Counted from the stretch's first letter, positions 1-9,977 are shown. The stretch: 64,000 nucleotides of DNA from Clostridia bacterium UC5.1-1E11 (GCA_001305115.1 BCAA01000013.1:18783-82782), one strand, 5' to 3'. The notes: generated by a model from the sequence alone, not told the origin. Program-made: numbers and translations.

Positions 1-2152
1 TAATATTCCTCCGCCCTGTCATAATCCTTTCGCTGATCGTACAGGAAATTCGCATAGTTTCCTAAATTGTTTGCATGTTTCGGGTCAGCCTCTACTGCAC
101 GCCGGTAATATTCCTCCGCCTTGTCGTAGTCCTTTCTCTGGTTCTTTAAAAACGTCGCATAGTTTCCTAAATGGTTTGCATGTTTGGGTCAGCCTCTACT
201 GCACGCCGGTAATATTCCTCCGCCTTGTCGTAGTCCTTTCTCTGGTTCTTTAAAAATACCGCATAGTTTCCTAAATTGGTTGCATCTTTCGGGTTAGCTT
301 TCACCGCGCGCCGGTAATATTCCTCGGCTTTGTCGTAGTCCTTCCGCTGTTTCCATAGAAAATCCGCATAGTTTCCTAAATTGTTTGCATGCTTCGGATC
401 AGCTTCTACTGCGCGCCGGTAATATTCCTCTGCTTTGTCGTAATCCTTCTGTTGTTCCTCCAAAAATACCGCATAATTGCCAAGTTGTGTTGCGTTTTGA
501 GGACCAGCTTCTACGGAACGTTGGTAATACTCCTCTGCTCGAACGTAGTCTTTCCGCTGATCACATAAGAAGTTCGCATAGTTGCCAAGCTGTTTAGCGT
601 TTTTTGGGTCAGCTTCTACCGCACGCCGGTAATATTCCTCCGCCTTATCGTAGTCCTTTCGCTGATCCTCTAAAAACATTGCATAGTTTTCTAAATGGTT
701 TGCATGATTCGGATCAGCTTCTACTGCGCGCTGGTAATATTCCTCCGCGCTGTCGTAATCTTTTCGCTGATCGTATAAGAAGTTCGCGTAGTTTCCTAAA
801 TTGTTTGCATGATTCGGGTCAGCTTCCACTGCGCGTCGGTAATATTCCTCCGCGCTGTCGTAATCTTTTCGCTGATCACACAAGAAATTCGCATAGTTTC
901 CTAAATTGTTTGCATCTTTCGGGTTAGCTTCCACCGCGCGCCGGTAATATTCCTCCGCGCTGTCGTAATCTTTTCGCTGATCGCATAAGAAGTTCGCATA
1001 GTTTCCTAAATTGGTTGCATGTTTTGGGTCAGCTTCTACCGCACGCCGGTAATATTCCTCCGCCTTGTCGTAGTCCTTTCTCTGGTTCTTTAAAAATGTC
1101 GCATAGTTTCCTAAATTGTTTGCATGATTCGGGTCAGCTTCCACTGCACGCCGGTAATATTCCTCGGCTTTGTCGTAGTCCTTTCGCTGGTTCTTTAAAA
1201 ATACCGCATAGTTTCCTAAATTGTTTGCATCTTTCGGGTTAGCTTCCACTGCGCGCCGGTAATATTCCTCTGCTTTGTCGTAATCCTTTCGCTGATCGCA
1301 TAAGAAGTTCGCATAGTTCCCTAAAATGTTTGCATGTTTCGGATCAGCTTCTACCGCACGCTGGTAATATTCCTCTGCTTTGTCGTAATCCTTCTGTTGT
1401 TCCTCCAAAAATATCGCATAATTGCCAAGTTGTGTTGCGTTTTGAGGACCAGCTTCTACGGAACGTTGGTAATACTCCTCTGCTCGAACGTAGTCTTTTC
1501 GCTGATCACATAAGAAGTTCGCATAGTTGCCAAGCTGTTTAGCGTTTTTTGGGTCAGCTTCTACTGCACGCCAGTAATATTCCTCTGCTTTATCATAATC
1601 GTTCCGTTGAAGTTCCAAAAACAGCGCATAATTGCCAAGGTTTCTTGCATTTTGAGGATTGGCCTCCACCGCGCGCTTGTAATACTTCTCCGCTTCATCT
1701 GGCTCGCTCTGCTCATACCAATATATGGCATAGCTTTCCAAAACATAATCATTGGCAGGGAATTGATTCAACGCCGCCTCCAGAAGCTTCTTCTGTTCTG
1801 TCTGAGGCTGGTTCCAAAGGTTGTACAACATGCTTTCCGGCGTCTCATTCCCCGTGATCTTTCTTACGCTTTCGCGGATGGAATCGTCGTCTGACGTATC
1901 CTTGTCCATTTTGTTGTCGGTCTCCGCTGCCAAAAGCTTTTTTAAGGTTTCCTCTGCTTCCGCCCATTTTGTTTGGAACGTTTCGTCCCGTTTCTCCGCC
2001 TGCATTTTGTACGCCTTTTCAAATTGAAAGCTCTTAAAAATGTGCATCAACACAGCGTCAAACCCAATCCGGCCATCCACAAAACAGCCGTTGCTTTTTC
2101 CACAAACCTCCAAATCCGCTCCGTAAGTTCGGCTTCCCGAAAATAAAGCCAA
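1..2152 (-). pseudogene. TPR-repeat C-terminal part of a SIR2-TPR protein (frameshifted, truncated by window edge)
   Basis: At least 16 tandem tetratricopeptide repeats of exactly 35 residues (105 bp), each around an AEEYYxRAVEA(D/N)P core followed by LGNYAxFL. Residues just before the array (about 2090 down to 1750) read as a continuation of the SIR2 domain encoded immediately upstream, so this is the C-terminal half of one gene. The frame joins the SIR2 frame if one A is added to the A5 run near 2095. A second one-base loss near 186 (tttgggtc against tttcgggtc in sister repeats) stops the frame at 167, but the repeats continue in another frame to base 1. TPR arrays bind proteins or peptides, and here they probably sense a trigger or hold partners. 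The true C-terminus lies outside the window. Whether the shifts are real or sequencing errors cannot be told. Confidence 0.8.
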
Positions 2153-2895
2153 TACGGCCGTTTTATCCGGTCTGCAATTTCCTCCAAATACCCCATAAGG
2201 CTCGGGTCATTCCCAGCATAACCGATGAAAACCGGATGGTATTGTCTCAGTACATCCTTCAGCGGGTTTTTCCAGCGTTCGTCCAACTGTTTTATCTCAT
2301 CCGTATTATTTTTCATGTCCAGGAACATATCGCCGTGGACTTTTAGAATCTTTGGATACTCCGCATTCAATTGCAAATAGGGGATTTCACTCGCTGTACC
2401 AATCACCCATGGGATCTGCGCGGTATCACGAAATATGGAGGTCTCCGGCAGCTTGTCGAAATTTGTGGTGATTACAATGTTATTTTGGGTTTCTGTCATG
2501 ACACTTGCAAGCGCCAAATATCCCACGCTTGGTTCTGCCCGCGCGGTTTTGTTGCGAATAAAGATGGGGCCTTCTTCTGGTTCCTCTTCAAATCGTTTTT
2601 GGTAATAGTCGCTGTAATGCGCATATTGATCCTGCTTTGAGCGGATTCCCATACTCTCTTTCCATGCGGCGTATTCTTGTTCCGAGTCCCTTCTGCGTAT
2701 GTATGTATCCCATTGATCGACTAAATGCTGGCCGGATGGTATTCCAGACTCGATCGAAGCCCCTGCGCCCAATACAAAGCAGAACCGTTTGCCAGTATCC
2801 TCCGCCAGGCCGGGTTCCATTTCCCCCAACAGATATTCCAAATCACGAAAAGGAACCGTACAGCCATATTCTGTTTTTTTCCCTCTTCCCATCAT
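2047..2895 (-). CDS. SIR2-like NAD-binding domain, N-terminal part of the SIR2-TPR protein
   Basis: A SIR2-family Rossmann domain: GAGAS at residues 43-47 followed by ESGIPS, TNFD at 144-147, KVHGD with the catalytic-type His at 187, and IGYAGND near 224-230. In bacteria this SIR2_2-type domain typically hydrolyses NAD+ and is found as the effector of anti-phage systems (for example ThsA or DSR proteins). Deacetylase activity is less likely with this architecture. The reading frame ends at 2047 after a shift in an A5 tract near 2095. With one extra A it continues into the TPR array. Start ATG 2895 or 2892 lies just after GGTGAGG. No partner gene is visible to the right, where the neighbour is a divergent HAD gene. 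Defence function is inference. Confidence 0.8.
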   Translation of the reverse strand: MMGRGKKTEYGCTVPFRDLEYLLGEMEPGLAEDTGKRFCFVLGAGASIESGIPSGQHLVDQWDTYIRRRDSEQEYAAWKESMGIRSKQDQYAHYSDYYQKRFEEEPEEGPIFIRNKTARAEPSVGYLALASVMTETQNNIVITTNFDKLPETSIFRDTAQIPWVIGTASEIPYLQLNAEYPKILKVHGDMFLDMKNNTDEIKQLDERWKNPLKDVLRQYHPVFIGYAGNDPSLMGYLEEIADRIKRPYWLYFREAELTERIWRFVEKATAVLWMAGLGLTLC

Positions 2896-3035
2896 TCCTC
2901 ACCCCATGACAAAACAATTGTGCAATAAACTCATCTTAGCACAGTTTGGTTCGATTGAAAAGAGATTCTGCGTTTGCCGTCGAACGGCGCATTTTTCCCT
3001 GAGCCGCCAAAGCGAATCTAAGGCGGATCGGAAAC

Positions 3036-3064
3036 TTGCAAAACCGGTTAAAATTGAGTAAAAT
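3036..3064 (+). promoter_or_regulatory. Putative sigma-A promoter of the HAD gene
   Basis: TTGCAA at 3036-3041 and TAAAAT at 3059-3064 with a 17-base spacer, 33 bases upstream of the TTG start codon. Confidence 0.5.
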
Positions 3065-3097
3065 AGAGAAACATTCCAATAGAAAAAGGGTGATTGT

Positions 3098-3763
3098 TTG
3101 TATCGGGCATGTATTTTTGACCTGGACGGAACCCTGGCAAATACGCTGTATTCGATTGCTAACTTTTCAAACCGCGCGCTTCAGGCTTGCGGTTACCCGA
3201 CAATCGATCCGGAAGAATTCCGCACAATCGTCGGCGATGGGGCGGACACGCAGATGCGTCGTATGCTCACACATGTAAAAGGGTCTTTTACTGAGGAGGA
3301 GCTCCTCCACTTGCGCACCATATATAATGGATATTACGCTGCCGATCCCACGGACCGAATTCAGCCGTACGACGGGATGGCGGAGACGCTCCAGGAACTT
3401 CACAAGAAAGGAATTCAACTGGCGGTACTTTCCAATAAACCCCACGCATGGACAGTCTCTATCATTGAAAAAATGTTTGGAGACAAGCTGTTTCGCTGCT
3501 ACTATGGGCAACGCGAAGGAATCCCCAAAAAGCCTGCGCCGGATGGGGCGCTCCATATTGCAAAAGAGATGGGTGTTGCTCCTGGGCAGTGTCTTTATAT
3601 CGGAGACACCAATACGGATATGAAAACGGGCGCCGCAGCTGGAATGGACACAGCTGGCGCACTGTGGGGGTTCCGCGACCGCAGGGAGCTAGAAGCAAAC
3701 CACGCGGTCTATCTTTTGGAAAAACCGATGGATCTATTAAAAATTGTCGTTGGCGACAAATGA
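3098..3763 (+). CDS. HAD-family phosphatase, phosphoglycolate phosphatase-like
   Basis: A complete 221-residue HAD hydrolase. Motif I FDLDGT has the nucleophile Asp8 and the acid Asp10. LSNK carries the motif II Ser, KKPAPDG the motif III Lys, and GDTNTD the motif IV acids. The cap lies between motifs I and II, as in the Gph/PGP subfamily that removes phosphate from small metabolites such as 2-phosphoglycolate. The exact substrate cannot be read from sequence. TTG start at 3098 is preceded by AAAGGG. The next gene starts 9 bases after the stop, so the two are probably co-transcribed. A decayed inverted copy of this gene lies at 5196-5737. Confidence 0.85.
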   Translation: MYRACIFDLDGTLANTLYSIANFSNRALQACGYPTIDPEEFRTIVGDGADTQMRRMLTHVKGSFTEEELLHLRTIYNGYYAADPTDRIQPYDGMAETLQELHKKGIQLAVLSNKPHAWTVSIIEKMFGDKLFRCYYGQREGIPKKPAPDGALHIAKEMGVAPGQCLYIGDTNTDMKTGAAAGMDTAGALWGFRDRRELEANHAVYLLEKPMDLLKIVVGDK

Positions 3764-3771
3764 GGGATACC

Positions 3772-4595
3772 ATGGAACGGATTAAAAAATTCTTAAAAGC
3801 TAGCGGTGGTATGGGGCTACGGATTGTTAAAACAGGCATTGCCGCTACACTCTGTGTGGTGGTATCCTATTGGATGATGCTGGACACCCCCTTTTTTGCG
3901 GTGGCTGCTACGGTCATCTCCATGGGAAAATCCATTGATATTTCCATTCGCGGCGGTAAAACCGGGTGCTGGGTACTGTAATTGGGGCTGCAATCGGGGC
4001 TGCTTTTGCGATGGCCTTGCCCGGAAATGCTGGTTTATGCGGCATCGGCGTCATCCTGACATTATATCTCTGTCATATGTTAAAACTCAATGGCGCGGCG
4101 CCTTTGGCTTGCCTGATTTTTACAATTGTTGTCCTTTATCGCGGAACAGACCCTTGGTTCTATGCCGGGCAGCGCTGTTTGGAGGTACTAATCGGCGTCG
4201 CAATCGCATTATTGGTCAATATCATTGTAATGCCCCCCAATTATGTGGCACGTATTAAGCGTACCTATACGGATCTGCGCAGCCTCGTAGAGGAATCCAT
4301 TGATTTTGCTTCCACGGGTGATCCCATCGATGTTTTGGCAGTAAACAATGCCATCCGTACGCTCTCCATTGCAGTGGAACACTATATTGGAGAGACGAAA
4401 TTTTTTCGTGGAAACGACGAAGAGGTTTTTCAGATCTCGTGCAAAATCTCGACTTACCGGCAGATTTTACATGAGCTTATCAGTATTGATGAATTGGAAG
4501 AGCGACCGGTTCCCAAGGAGAGCCCGCTTTATCCGGTTTTCTCTTATCATCTGGAACGCCTTACAGACCTGTACGATACTTGTAAAGAGACTTAA
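3772..4595 (+). CDS. FUSC/aromatic acid exporter family membrane protein (frameshifted)
   Basis: Composite of two overlapping frames. The first (start ATG 3772, RBS GAGGG) gives an N-terminal membrane region ending at RGGKTG. The second gives the remaining membrane segments and a soluble C-terminal helical region. Adding one A to the A4 run at 3958-3961 joins them seamlessly into a 274-residue protein reading GGKNRVLGTVIGAAIG. Hydrophobic helices followed by MPPNY and a long cytoplasmic helical domain are typical of the ArAE_1/FUSC family of putative exporters. Follows the HAD gene by 9 bases and ends at a strong hairpin. Transported substrate unknown. Confidence 0.75.
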
Positions 4596-4603
4596 AACGA
4601 CGA

Positions 4604-4647
4604 ACAAGCCCCGTGCTATGGAGAATTCCTCTTAGCACGGGGCTTGT
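4604..4647. terminator. Bidirectional intrinsic terminator between convergent genes
   Basis: Perfect 15-bp stem, arms 4604-4618 and 4633-4647 (acaagccccgtgcta and its complement), 14-base loop, between the FUSC-like gene and the convergent YgjV-like gene. The hairpin partly overlaps neither stop codon. Confidence 0.75.
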
Positions 4648-4648
4648 G

Positions 4649-5187
4649 TTAGGTGCTGTCATCTACTGTAGAAACTGCCTTTCGTTCCATCCATTGTCTT
4701 TGAAACAATCGAATGATCGCGACTGCATCCACAAGGAGCACAATTGTGTCGCTGACAGCTGTGGATAAATCACAGATCAAAAACGAATAGATGACCCATT
4801 CACAAAGATACTGCATTTGGTCGCTTTCTCTCCCACAATATAGTGGCAACAAATCGTGTACTCCACGGTGGCAAAGACCGGCAAGAGGCCCACTAGGCCA
4901 CGCGTATTCGCCAGAACCCCTGCAACAATGGTAAGTATCAGAAAAACGGTCATCATCGGTTTCGTATACCGATCATTTGCTACGAGTAAGTCCCGAATTG
5001 CGCTGAACACGAGCGTTGTCATACCGGCCAATGCGCCAAAAAAGACAGAGGCAACCGCCAGAAGAGCACATTCCAGAAACTGACAGAGAAAAATGGTTCT
5101 TTTTCTCTTTACCACACAGCTGGCGACCATAAAGATAGCCGCTACGAACGAGATCCCATTTCCTATGATAAGCAATCCGCCATCCAC
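4649..5187 (-). CDS. YgjV-family (Imp-YgjV) inner membrane protein (frameshifted)
   Basis: Two frames join into a 179-residue, multi-helix membrane protein if the GGG at 4795-4797 (plus CCC) is read as four G: the first frame runs to SIFVNG and the second continues VIYSFLICDLSTAVSDT. Features such as LPVFATVEYTICC and a DTIVLLVD helix resemble the YgjV/bacterial inner membrane protein family, whose function is unknown. The start is uncertain. ATG 5187 has no good ribosome binding site and lies only 9 bases from the 3' end of the decayed HAD copy, so the original promoter and 5' end may have been displaced. Confidence 0.6.
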
Positions 5188-5195
5188 ACATTCGA

Positions 5196-5737
5196 CAATT
5201 TATAATAGATCCATCGGTTTTCAAAAGATAGACCGCGTGGTTTACTTCTAGCTCCCCGTGGCCGCGGACCCCCTACAGTGCGCCCGCTGTGTCCATTCCA
5301 GCTGTAGCACCTGGTTTCATATCCGTATTGGTGTCTCCGATATAAAGACACTGTTCAGGAGCAACATCGATCTCTTTCGCAATATGGAACGCCCCATCCG
5401 GCGCAGGCTTTTTGGGAATTTCTTCGCGTTGTCCATAGCAGCAGTGAAACAGCTTGCCTCCAAACGTTTTTCAATGATAAAGGTTGTCCATGCGTGGGGG
5501 AATTGGAAAGTACCGCCAGTTGAGTTCTTTTCTTGTGAAGTTGTTGGAGCGTCTCCGCCATCCCGTCGTATGGCTGAATTCGGTCCGTGGGATCGGCAGC
5601 GTAATATCCATTATATATGGTGCGCAAGTGGAGGAGTTTCTCCTCGGTAAAAGACCCTTTTACATGTGTGAGCATACGGCGCATCTGTGTGTCCGCCCCA
5701 TCGCCGACGATTGTGCGGAATTCTTCCGGAAAGATGG
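5196..5737 (-). pseudogene. Decayed inverted duplicate of the HAD phosphatase gene
   Basis: On the minus strand this stretch matches bases about 3208-3755 of the intact HAD gene almost continuously, for example the segments coding EEFRTIVGDGADTQMRRM and YIGDTNTDM. It lacks the first ~36 codons, including the catalytic FDLDGT motif. It carries several frameshifts, and the open pieces 5355-5684 and 5163-5351 are in different frames. Upstream of 5738 no similarity to the parent remains. An inverted duplication followed by decay explains it, with the two copies flanking the FUSC-like and YgjV-like genes. Confidence 0.85.
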
Positions 5738-5889
5738 CTGGCCCTCTAAACCCTGTGCTTCATGGTTGGGTGCTTCTTTCACGGCAGTCGAAGAACACTC
5801 CCTCACAGTGGATCTGTGATCACCCCAAAACATTCGCAATATAAAATTTGATCTAGGCACCTGCTCTGAAAGATTCCGGCGCCAGAGAT

Positions 5890-6696
5890 TTATGGATTGG
5901 AATCCCCATGCGTGCCCTTTTGAATTTCCTGTATCTCTTCGGCTAAATTCTCTTTAACAGCCGCTCCCAATTTTTCAGCATCTTCCTTGATTACGTCCCA
6001 CTCGTTTACAATTTGGGGATTTGTCTCAATATCCTCCCGAATAAACATCAATACAAACCCCACTAATAGCAGCACAGCCGCCATCCAAATGGCGTGCTCT
6101 TGAAATTGAAAGCTCATAAGCGCCCCAATTGCTGCGCCAACAGCAAAGATGAATATCACCAGGTAGTACTGCTTACTCTTTTTCCAAAGGGAAGCTTCCT
6201 TCGTGATATGAAACTTACAAAGCATTTCTGTGGCGCTGCGCATGTTTCCAATGCACATCGTTGTTGCACAGGGTAACCCCTTAAACTTTCGAAAGCTGTT
6301 GACCTGCATGGCACAAGCAAAGGACAAACACACATTGGCCAACATATTGACCGACTGCGGCATAAATCCAACGGCTGCCAATAAAAGCACTTCTGCAACT
6401 AACACGATCTGGCGCCAATGAATCTTTCGATAGTCCCGATACTTCTGATGAACCCACTCGGTCACATATACGCCAGAGATAAAGGCAGCCAGAGGCATGA
6501 AATAGTGCAGGGCCATCGACCAGTTTCCCATAGCTAAATTCTGTCCCAACAGAACGATGTTTCCTGTCTGCGCATTGGCGAATACTTTTCCCCTGCAATT
6601 GTAAGAATAAGCATCTTGAAAACCGCCAGCCAACGTTAAAAAAATTGCCAATGCCATGGATTCCGACATCTGTGTCTTTGCTTTCCATTTTCCCAT
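5890..6696 (-). CDS. DUF1275 (YoaK-like) membrane protein
   Basis: 268 residues with about six membrane segments. The family signature is seen in LAGGFQDAYSY near residue 25 and in ANAQTGNIVLLG, which precede the second helix. DUF1275 proteins are integral membrane proteins of unknown function in many Firmicutes. Start ATG 6696 is preceded by GAGGTGGG. A charged cytoplasmic tail of about 40 residues follows the last helix. Single gene: the hairpin at 6744-6776 separates it from the penicillin-binding protein upstream. Confidence 0.8.
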   Translation of the reverse strand: MGKWKAKTQMSESMALAIFLTLAGGFQDAYSYNCRGKVFANAQTGNIVLLGQNLAMGNWSMALHYFMPLAAFISGVYVTEWVHQKYRDYRKIHWRQIVLVAEVLLLAAVGFMPQSVNMLANVCLSFACAMQVNSFRKFKGLPCATTMCIGNMRSATEMLCKFHITKEASLWKKSKQYYLVIFIFAVGAAIGALMSFQFQEHAIWMAAVLLLVGFVLMFIREDIETNPQIVNEWDVIKEDAEKLGAAVKENLAEEIQEIQKGTHGDSNP

Positions 6697-6743
6697 GTTC
6701 TTCCCACCTCATCAATCATCAATAAACTTCCATCATGAAAGAA

Positions 6744-6776
6744 GCCCCGGCCTCATACGCGGCCAGGGCCTTTTTT
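6744..6776. terminator. Intrinsic terminator
   Basis: Stem 6744-6752/6761-6769 (gccccggcc with ggccagggc, one G-U pair) and six T on the plus side. On the minus strand it lies directly after the penicillin-binding protein gene stop (6775), followed by TTCTTTC. Confidence 0.6.
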
Positions 6777-8169
6777 ACGAATTGACCGCCGGAATCTTCG
6801 CCGCCTCCGCCATCATTGCCGAAGCAACCCCACCGGCTGCACCAATTCCAGAGTTCCCATTTTCAACCACCACAGCAAAGGCATACGGCGTCCGGTCATT
6901 ACTAGAAAATCCCACCATCCAAGCGTTTGGCTTTTTGCCTCCGCCGACCTCGGCAGTACCGGTCTTTGCACAGACCGCCATATCTGGAAACATATTGTCT
7001 CCGTACTCGCTTGTCACGTTATAGCGCATAACTTCTTTAAGCTTTGCCGCTGTGTCCGCCTGCAAAAGCTGGCTGTCCTTCTGGGTGCGGCCTGCCTTTG
7101 TCACCAGCCCAAAGTGAGTAGTAATGCTTTCAATCAGATAGGGTTTGACCGGCGTACCCTCGTTTGCAATTGCCCCCATCAAAAGCATCATGTGATAGGG
7201 ATTGGTGAGATCCGTGTACTGCCCCACACCACTCCATGCAAGATCGTTCTCCTGCGCCTCGGACACATCGTACTGGCTTTTACTGGTTGGAATCCCATCC
7301 AGATCAAAACTGCGATTAAACCCCATAGAAGCGGCCTCTGCCGTCATCTTTTCCTTGCCCAACTCCATAGCCAACTCGGCAAAGACAATATTGCAGGATT
7401 TCGCCAAGCCGTCCTGGAAGTGAATCTTTCCGTGACGGCTTAAACAGGTGACCTTATTGCCATTTACAGTGATCTCCCCAGGACAATCGAAGATACGGCT
7501 TTCCAAATCGGGAATATTCTCAATCGCCGCTGCACTCGTAACAATCTTAAAAATAGATCCAGGGGTATAGGAAGCCGATAGCGCTCGGTTAAGGTACACC
7601 CCCTCGTATTTTCCACTGGTATCCGTATTCAAATCCGCAGGAACGTTACCTGGATCAAAGGTGGGGGAACTCACCATACAGAGCACCTCACCCGTTCGAT
7701 AATTATATAGGATTGCTGCACCTTTTTGGTTTCCAAATGCCTGCAGGGTAACCTTGCTTAAATTGCTATCCAGGGTCAACCGGATATCATTTCCCGTGGT
7801 TTTGCCCGTAGGGGTCGCCAAACCAGTAAAAATGTTATAACCTGCCAGCTCAGAGCGGTAGCTGTACTGTACTCCTGTAGAGATATAGCCCATCGTATCG
7901 CCCACTGCATGGAGGGTTGCACGGCGCACCATTTCATCGTCGTTATAAAGCCTTTCGCCGTCCTTACTCTGAGCTAAAATTGTACCGTTCCGATCGAGAA
8001 CATCCCCCGCATAGGAGAGCTGTCCACCGCCTGCCAGATGCTTATTGTAGGGCTGAAACGCCCAGTTCCCGCCTTCCATTACAAGGGAAGCCAGGAAAAT
8101 GACCAACCCTACAAGAAATCCTCCCGTGAGAAGGAATAGAATTAAGGATCGGGTACCGGTTGTCTTCAT
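6775..8169 (-). CDS. Penicillin-binding protein, class B-type transpeptidase (PbpA/FtsI-like)
   Basis: 464 residues. One N-terminal membrane anchor (about 8-30), then a short dimerisation region beginning DVLDRNGTILA, and a transpeptidase domain. The catalytic SxxK is S205-I-F-K208 in TPGSIFKI, SxN is S258-C-N260 and KTG is 402-404 followed by TAE. The protein crosslinks peptidoglycan outside the membrane together with a SEDS glycosyltransferase, which is the gene immediately upstream (27-base gap, same strand). The short length resembles PbpA of actinobacteria and the shorter clostridial PBP2 forms. Terminator 6744-6776 closes the pair. Confidence 0.9.
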   Translation of the reverse strand: MKTTGTRSLILFLLTGGFLVGLVIFLASLVMEGGNWAFQPYNKHLAGGGQLSYAGDVLDRNGTILAQSKDGERLYNDDEMVRRATLHAVGDTMGYISTGVQYSYRSELAGYNIFTGLATPTGKTTGNDIRLTLDSNLSKVTLQAFGNQKGAAILYNYRTGEVLCMVSSPTFDPGNVPADLNTDTSGKYEGVYLNRALSASYTPGSIFKIVTSAAAIENIPDLESRIFDCPGEITVNGNKVTCLSRHGKIHFQDGLAKSCNIVFAELAMELGKEKMTAEAASMGFNRSFDLDGIPTSKSQYDVSEAQENDLAWSGVGQYTDLTNPYHMMLLMGAIANEGTPVKPYLIESITTHFGLVTKAGRTQKDSQLLQADTAAKLKEVMRYNVTSEYGDNMFPDMAVCAKTGTAEVGGGKKPNAWMVGFSSNDRTPYAFAVVVENGNSGIGAAGGVASAMMAEAAKIPAVNS

Positions 8170-8196
8170 TGGCGCACCGCCTTTCTACCGCTGCAT

Positions 8197-9869
8197 CTAT
8201 TTTCGTTTTCGTACCGCATAAGTGCGTTCATCGCTGGCCTTAATGAATGCCAATAGTCCCCAAACTGCCACCATACTGGACCCTCCCAGGCTGACAAAGG
8301 GGAGGGTTACACCGGTGAGTGGTAGGACATCTGTGGCGCCGAAGACATTTAAGCACGTCTGAAAAAGCATCATTCCGGCCGCCGCACAAGCGGAAATGGA
8401 ATAGAATGTCGACCGGCTGCGCGTCACATCGGAACGCGCATAAAACACCAGCAATGCGATGGCTACCACAACTGTGATCGCCAAAATCAAACCCAGTTCT
8501 TCACAGATCATACCGAACACCAGGTCGCTGGTGGAGGCAAATACGCTTTTCAAATATCCATTTCCTACTCCAACGCCAAAGAACCCTCCGCTGGCCGTAT
8601 ATGTGAGAACCCGTGTTTGCTGATAGCCCGCCTCATTGGCGAACTCCCATACATGCCTCCAAGCGGCAAAACGCTGTGCAATGTACGGCTTAAATTTTAA
8701 AATCAGAAACACGCCAAATACAGCAGCCGAACAGATCAGCGCAATCGTCCGCACGCTGCCAGACCGCATAAAGGCAATAATGAGAAATGTCACAAAGAAG
8801 ATACAAGCTGTGCCAAAGTCACGCATCAAGAACAGGCGCCCAAACACACTCCTCCAAAAAGAATAAAGCCGGAAAGGTTACGCGCCGTTTGTAACCGGTC
8901 GAGCGTGGACGCCCCAACAAATACAAATGCAATCTTGATGAACTCAGATGGTTGAACGCTGATTGGCCCGAGGGAAATCCAATTTTTTGCACCATGATTT
9001 TCAGATGCAAACAACAGATTGATTGCAAATAATACGATGGCGCCAATTGCAATAGCCAAACGCCAGCGCATTACTCGCTCCAAATCATTCATAAACCAAA
9101 TCATGACGCAAAACAACACGATTCCCAAAAGCAGGGCGCCCAATTGAACATACGTCTTCTCCACGCCTGTTCCAGAGAGCAACATAATACCAATTCCAGA
9201 AAGCAAAAAACCTACCGTCTCTAGCTCGAAACTCACCCGATTGAGCGCTTTCATCGAATAGAGATAAAGTCCCCATTCCATTATAACAAGTGCCCCCAAA
9301 GGAATGAAGGGCATATAATTGAATGGTTCGCTGGAAAAACATACCTCTATACAGAGCATAACCTGAACCAACATCACGGTAAACAGCAGTCCAAAAGGGG
9401 ACGCCGCATGCACTCGCCGGCGTTTGGGAACCTTCAGATTCTTTGCCTCGCTGGTGCGTTTGAGCATCAAAGAAGTAGAACCTAATGTAATCACATCGCC
9501 GGGCAAAACCTGTGCACGGTTCTCAACCTTTTTCCCGTTGACGCGCGTTCCTGCCTTGGAATTTGTGTCTGTTACAATCCATCCGCTCTCTCTGCGCATC
9601 AGGACGGCATGATCCCGGCTGGCGGTGCTGTCGTGCAGCACAATATCACAACTGCGGCTGCGTCCCAGGGAGTTTTCCCAATACAGCACAGGAAGGATCT
9701 CCTTTGTCACCATATCCTGAAGGATGACTACAGGTTCCTCCCGCCGCCGTCCCGCCTTCAACGAATGGAAACAACGACATACCACTACGATGGAGAGCAG
9801 CGGCACTGCAATCCGCAACAGGTACAGTGCTACGGAAAGTACATTCTGTATGATAGGATTGTCCAGCAT
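8197..9869 (-). CDS. FHA domain fused to FtsW/RodA/SpoVE-type SEDS glycosyltransferase (frameshifted)
   Basis: Composite 557-residue protein. Residues ~10-32 form a membrane helix. Residues ~60-138 form a forkhead-associated phosphothreonine-binding domain (LGRSRSCD, ASRDHA, NSKAGTRVNG). The rest is a SEDS polymerase with WISLGPISVQPSEFIKI, MRDFGTA and PFVSLGGSSM. The first frame ends at 8826 and the second begins upstream of 8847. One missing base near 8840 accounts for the break. Start ATG 9869 has AAAGGAGG in front. It pairs with the PBP gene downstream, the standard polymerase-transpeptidase partnership in peptidoglycan synthesis. The FHA domain suggests control by a Ser/Thr kinase such as PrkC. 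Confidence 0.85.
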
Positions 9870-9977
9870 TGGCCGGCCTCCTTTTTCTTTCATTTGGGTA
9901 CAGTATATTATACTAGCAAAAAATTGCAAAGTAAACCGCACCGATTCAATCGTAAGGGTTTTGTAACCTGCACTTTT

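Noticed and set aside
1..1700. CRISPR-like direct repeats
   Set aside because: The 105-bp period is coding (35-residue TPR units) with no spacers.
71..1894. Plus-strand frames across the TPR array
   Set aside because: They are repeats of the antisense of the TPR gene, with no ribosome binding sites.
2090..2100. Programmed -1 frameshift in the SIR2-TPR gene as the main explanation
   Set aside because: The tract is not a canonical slippery heptamer and many other genes here show the same kind of homopolymer break.
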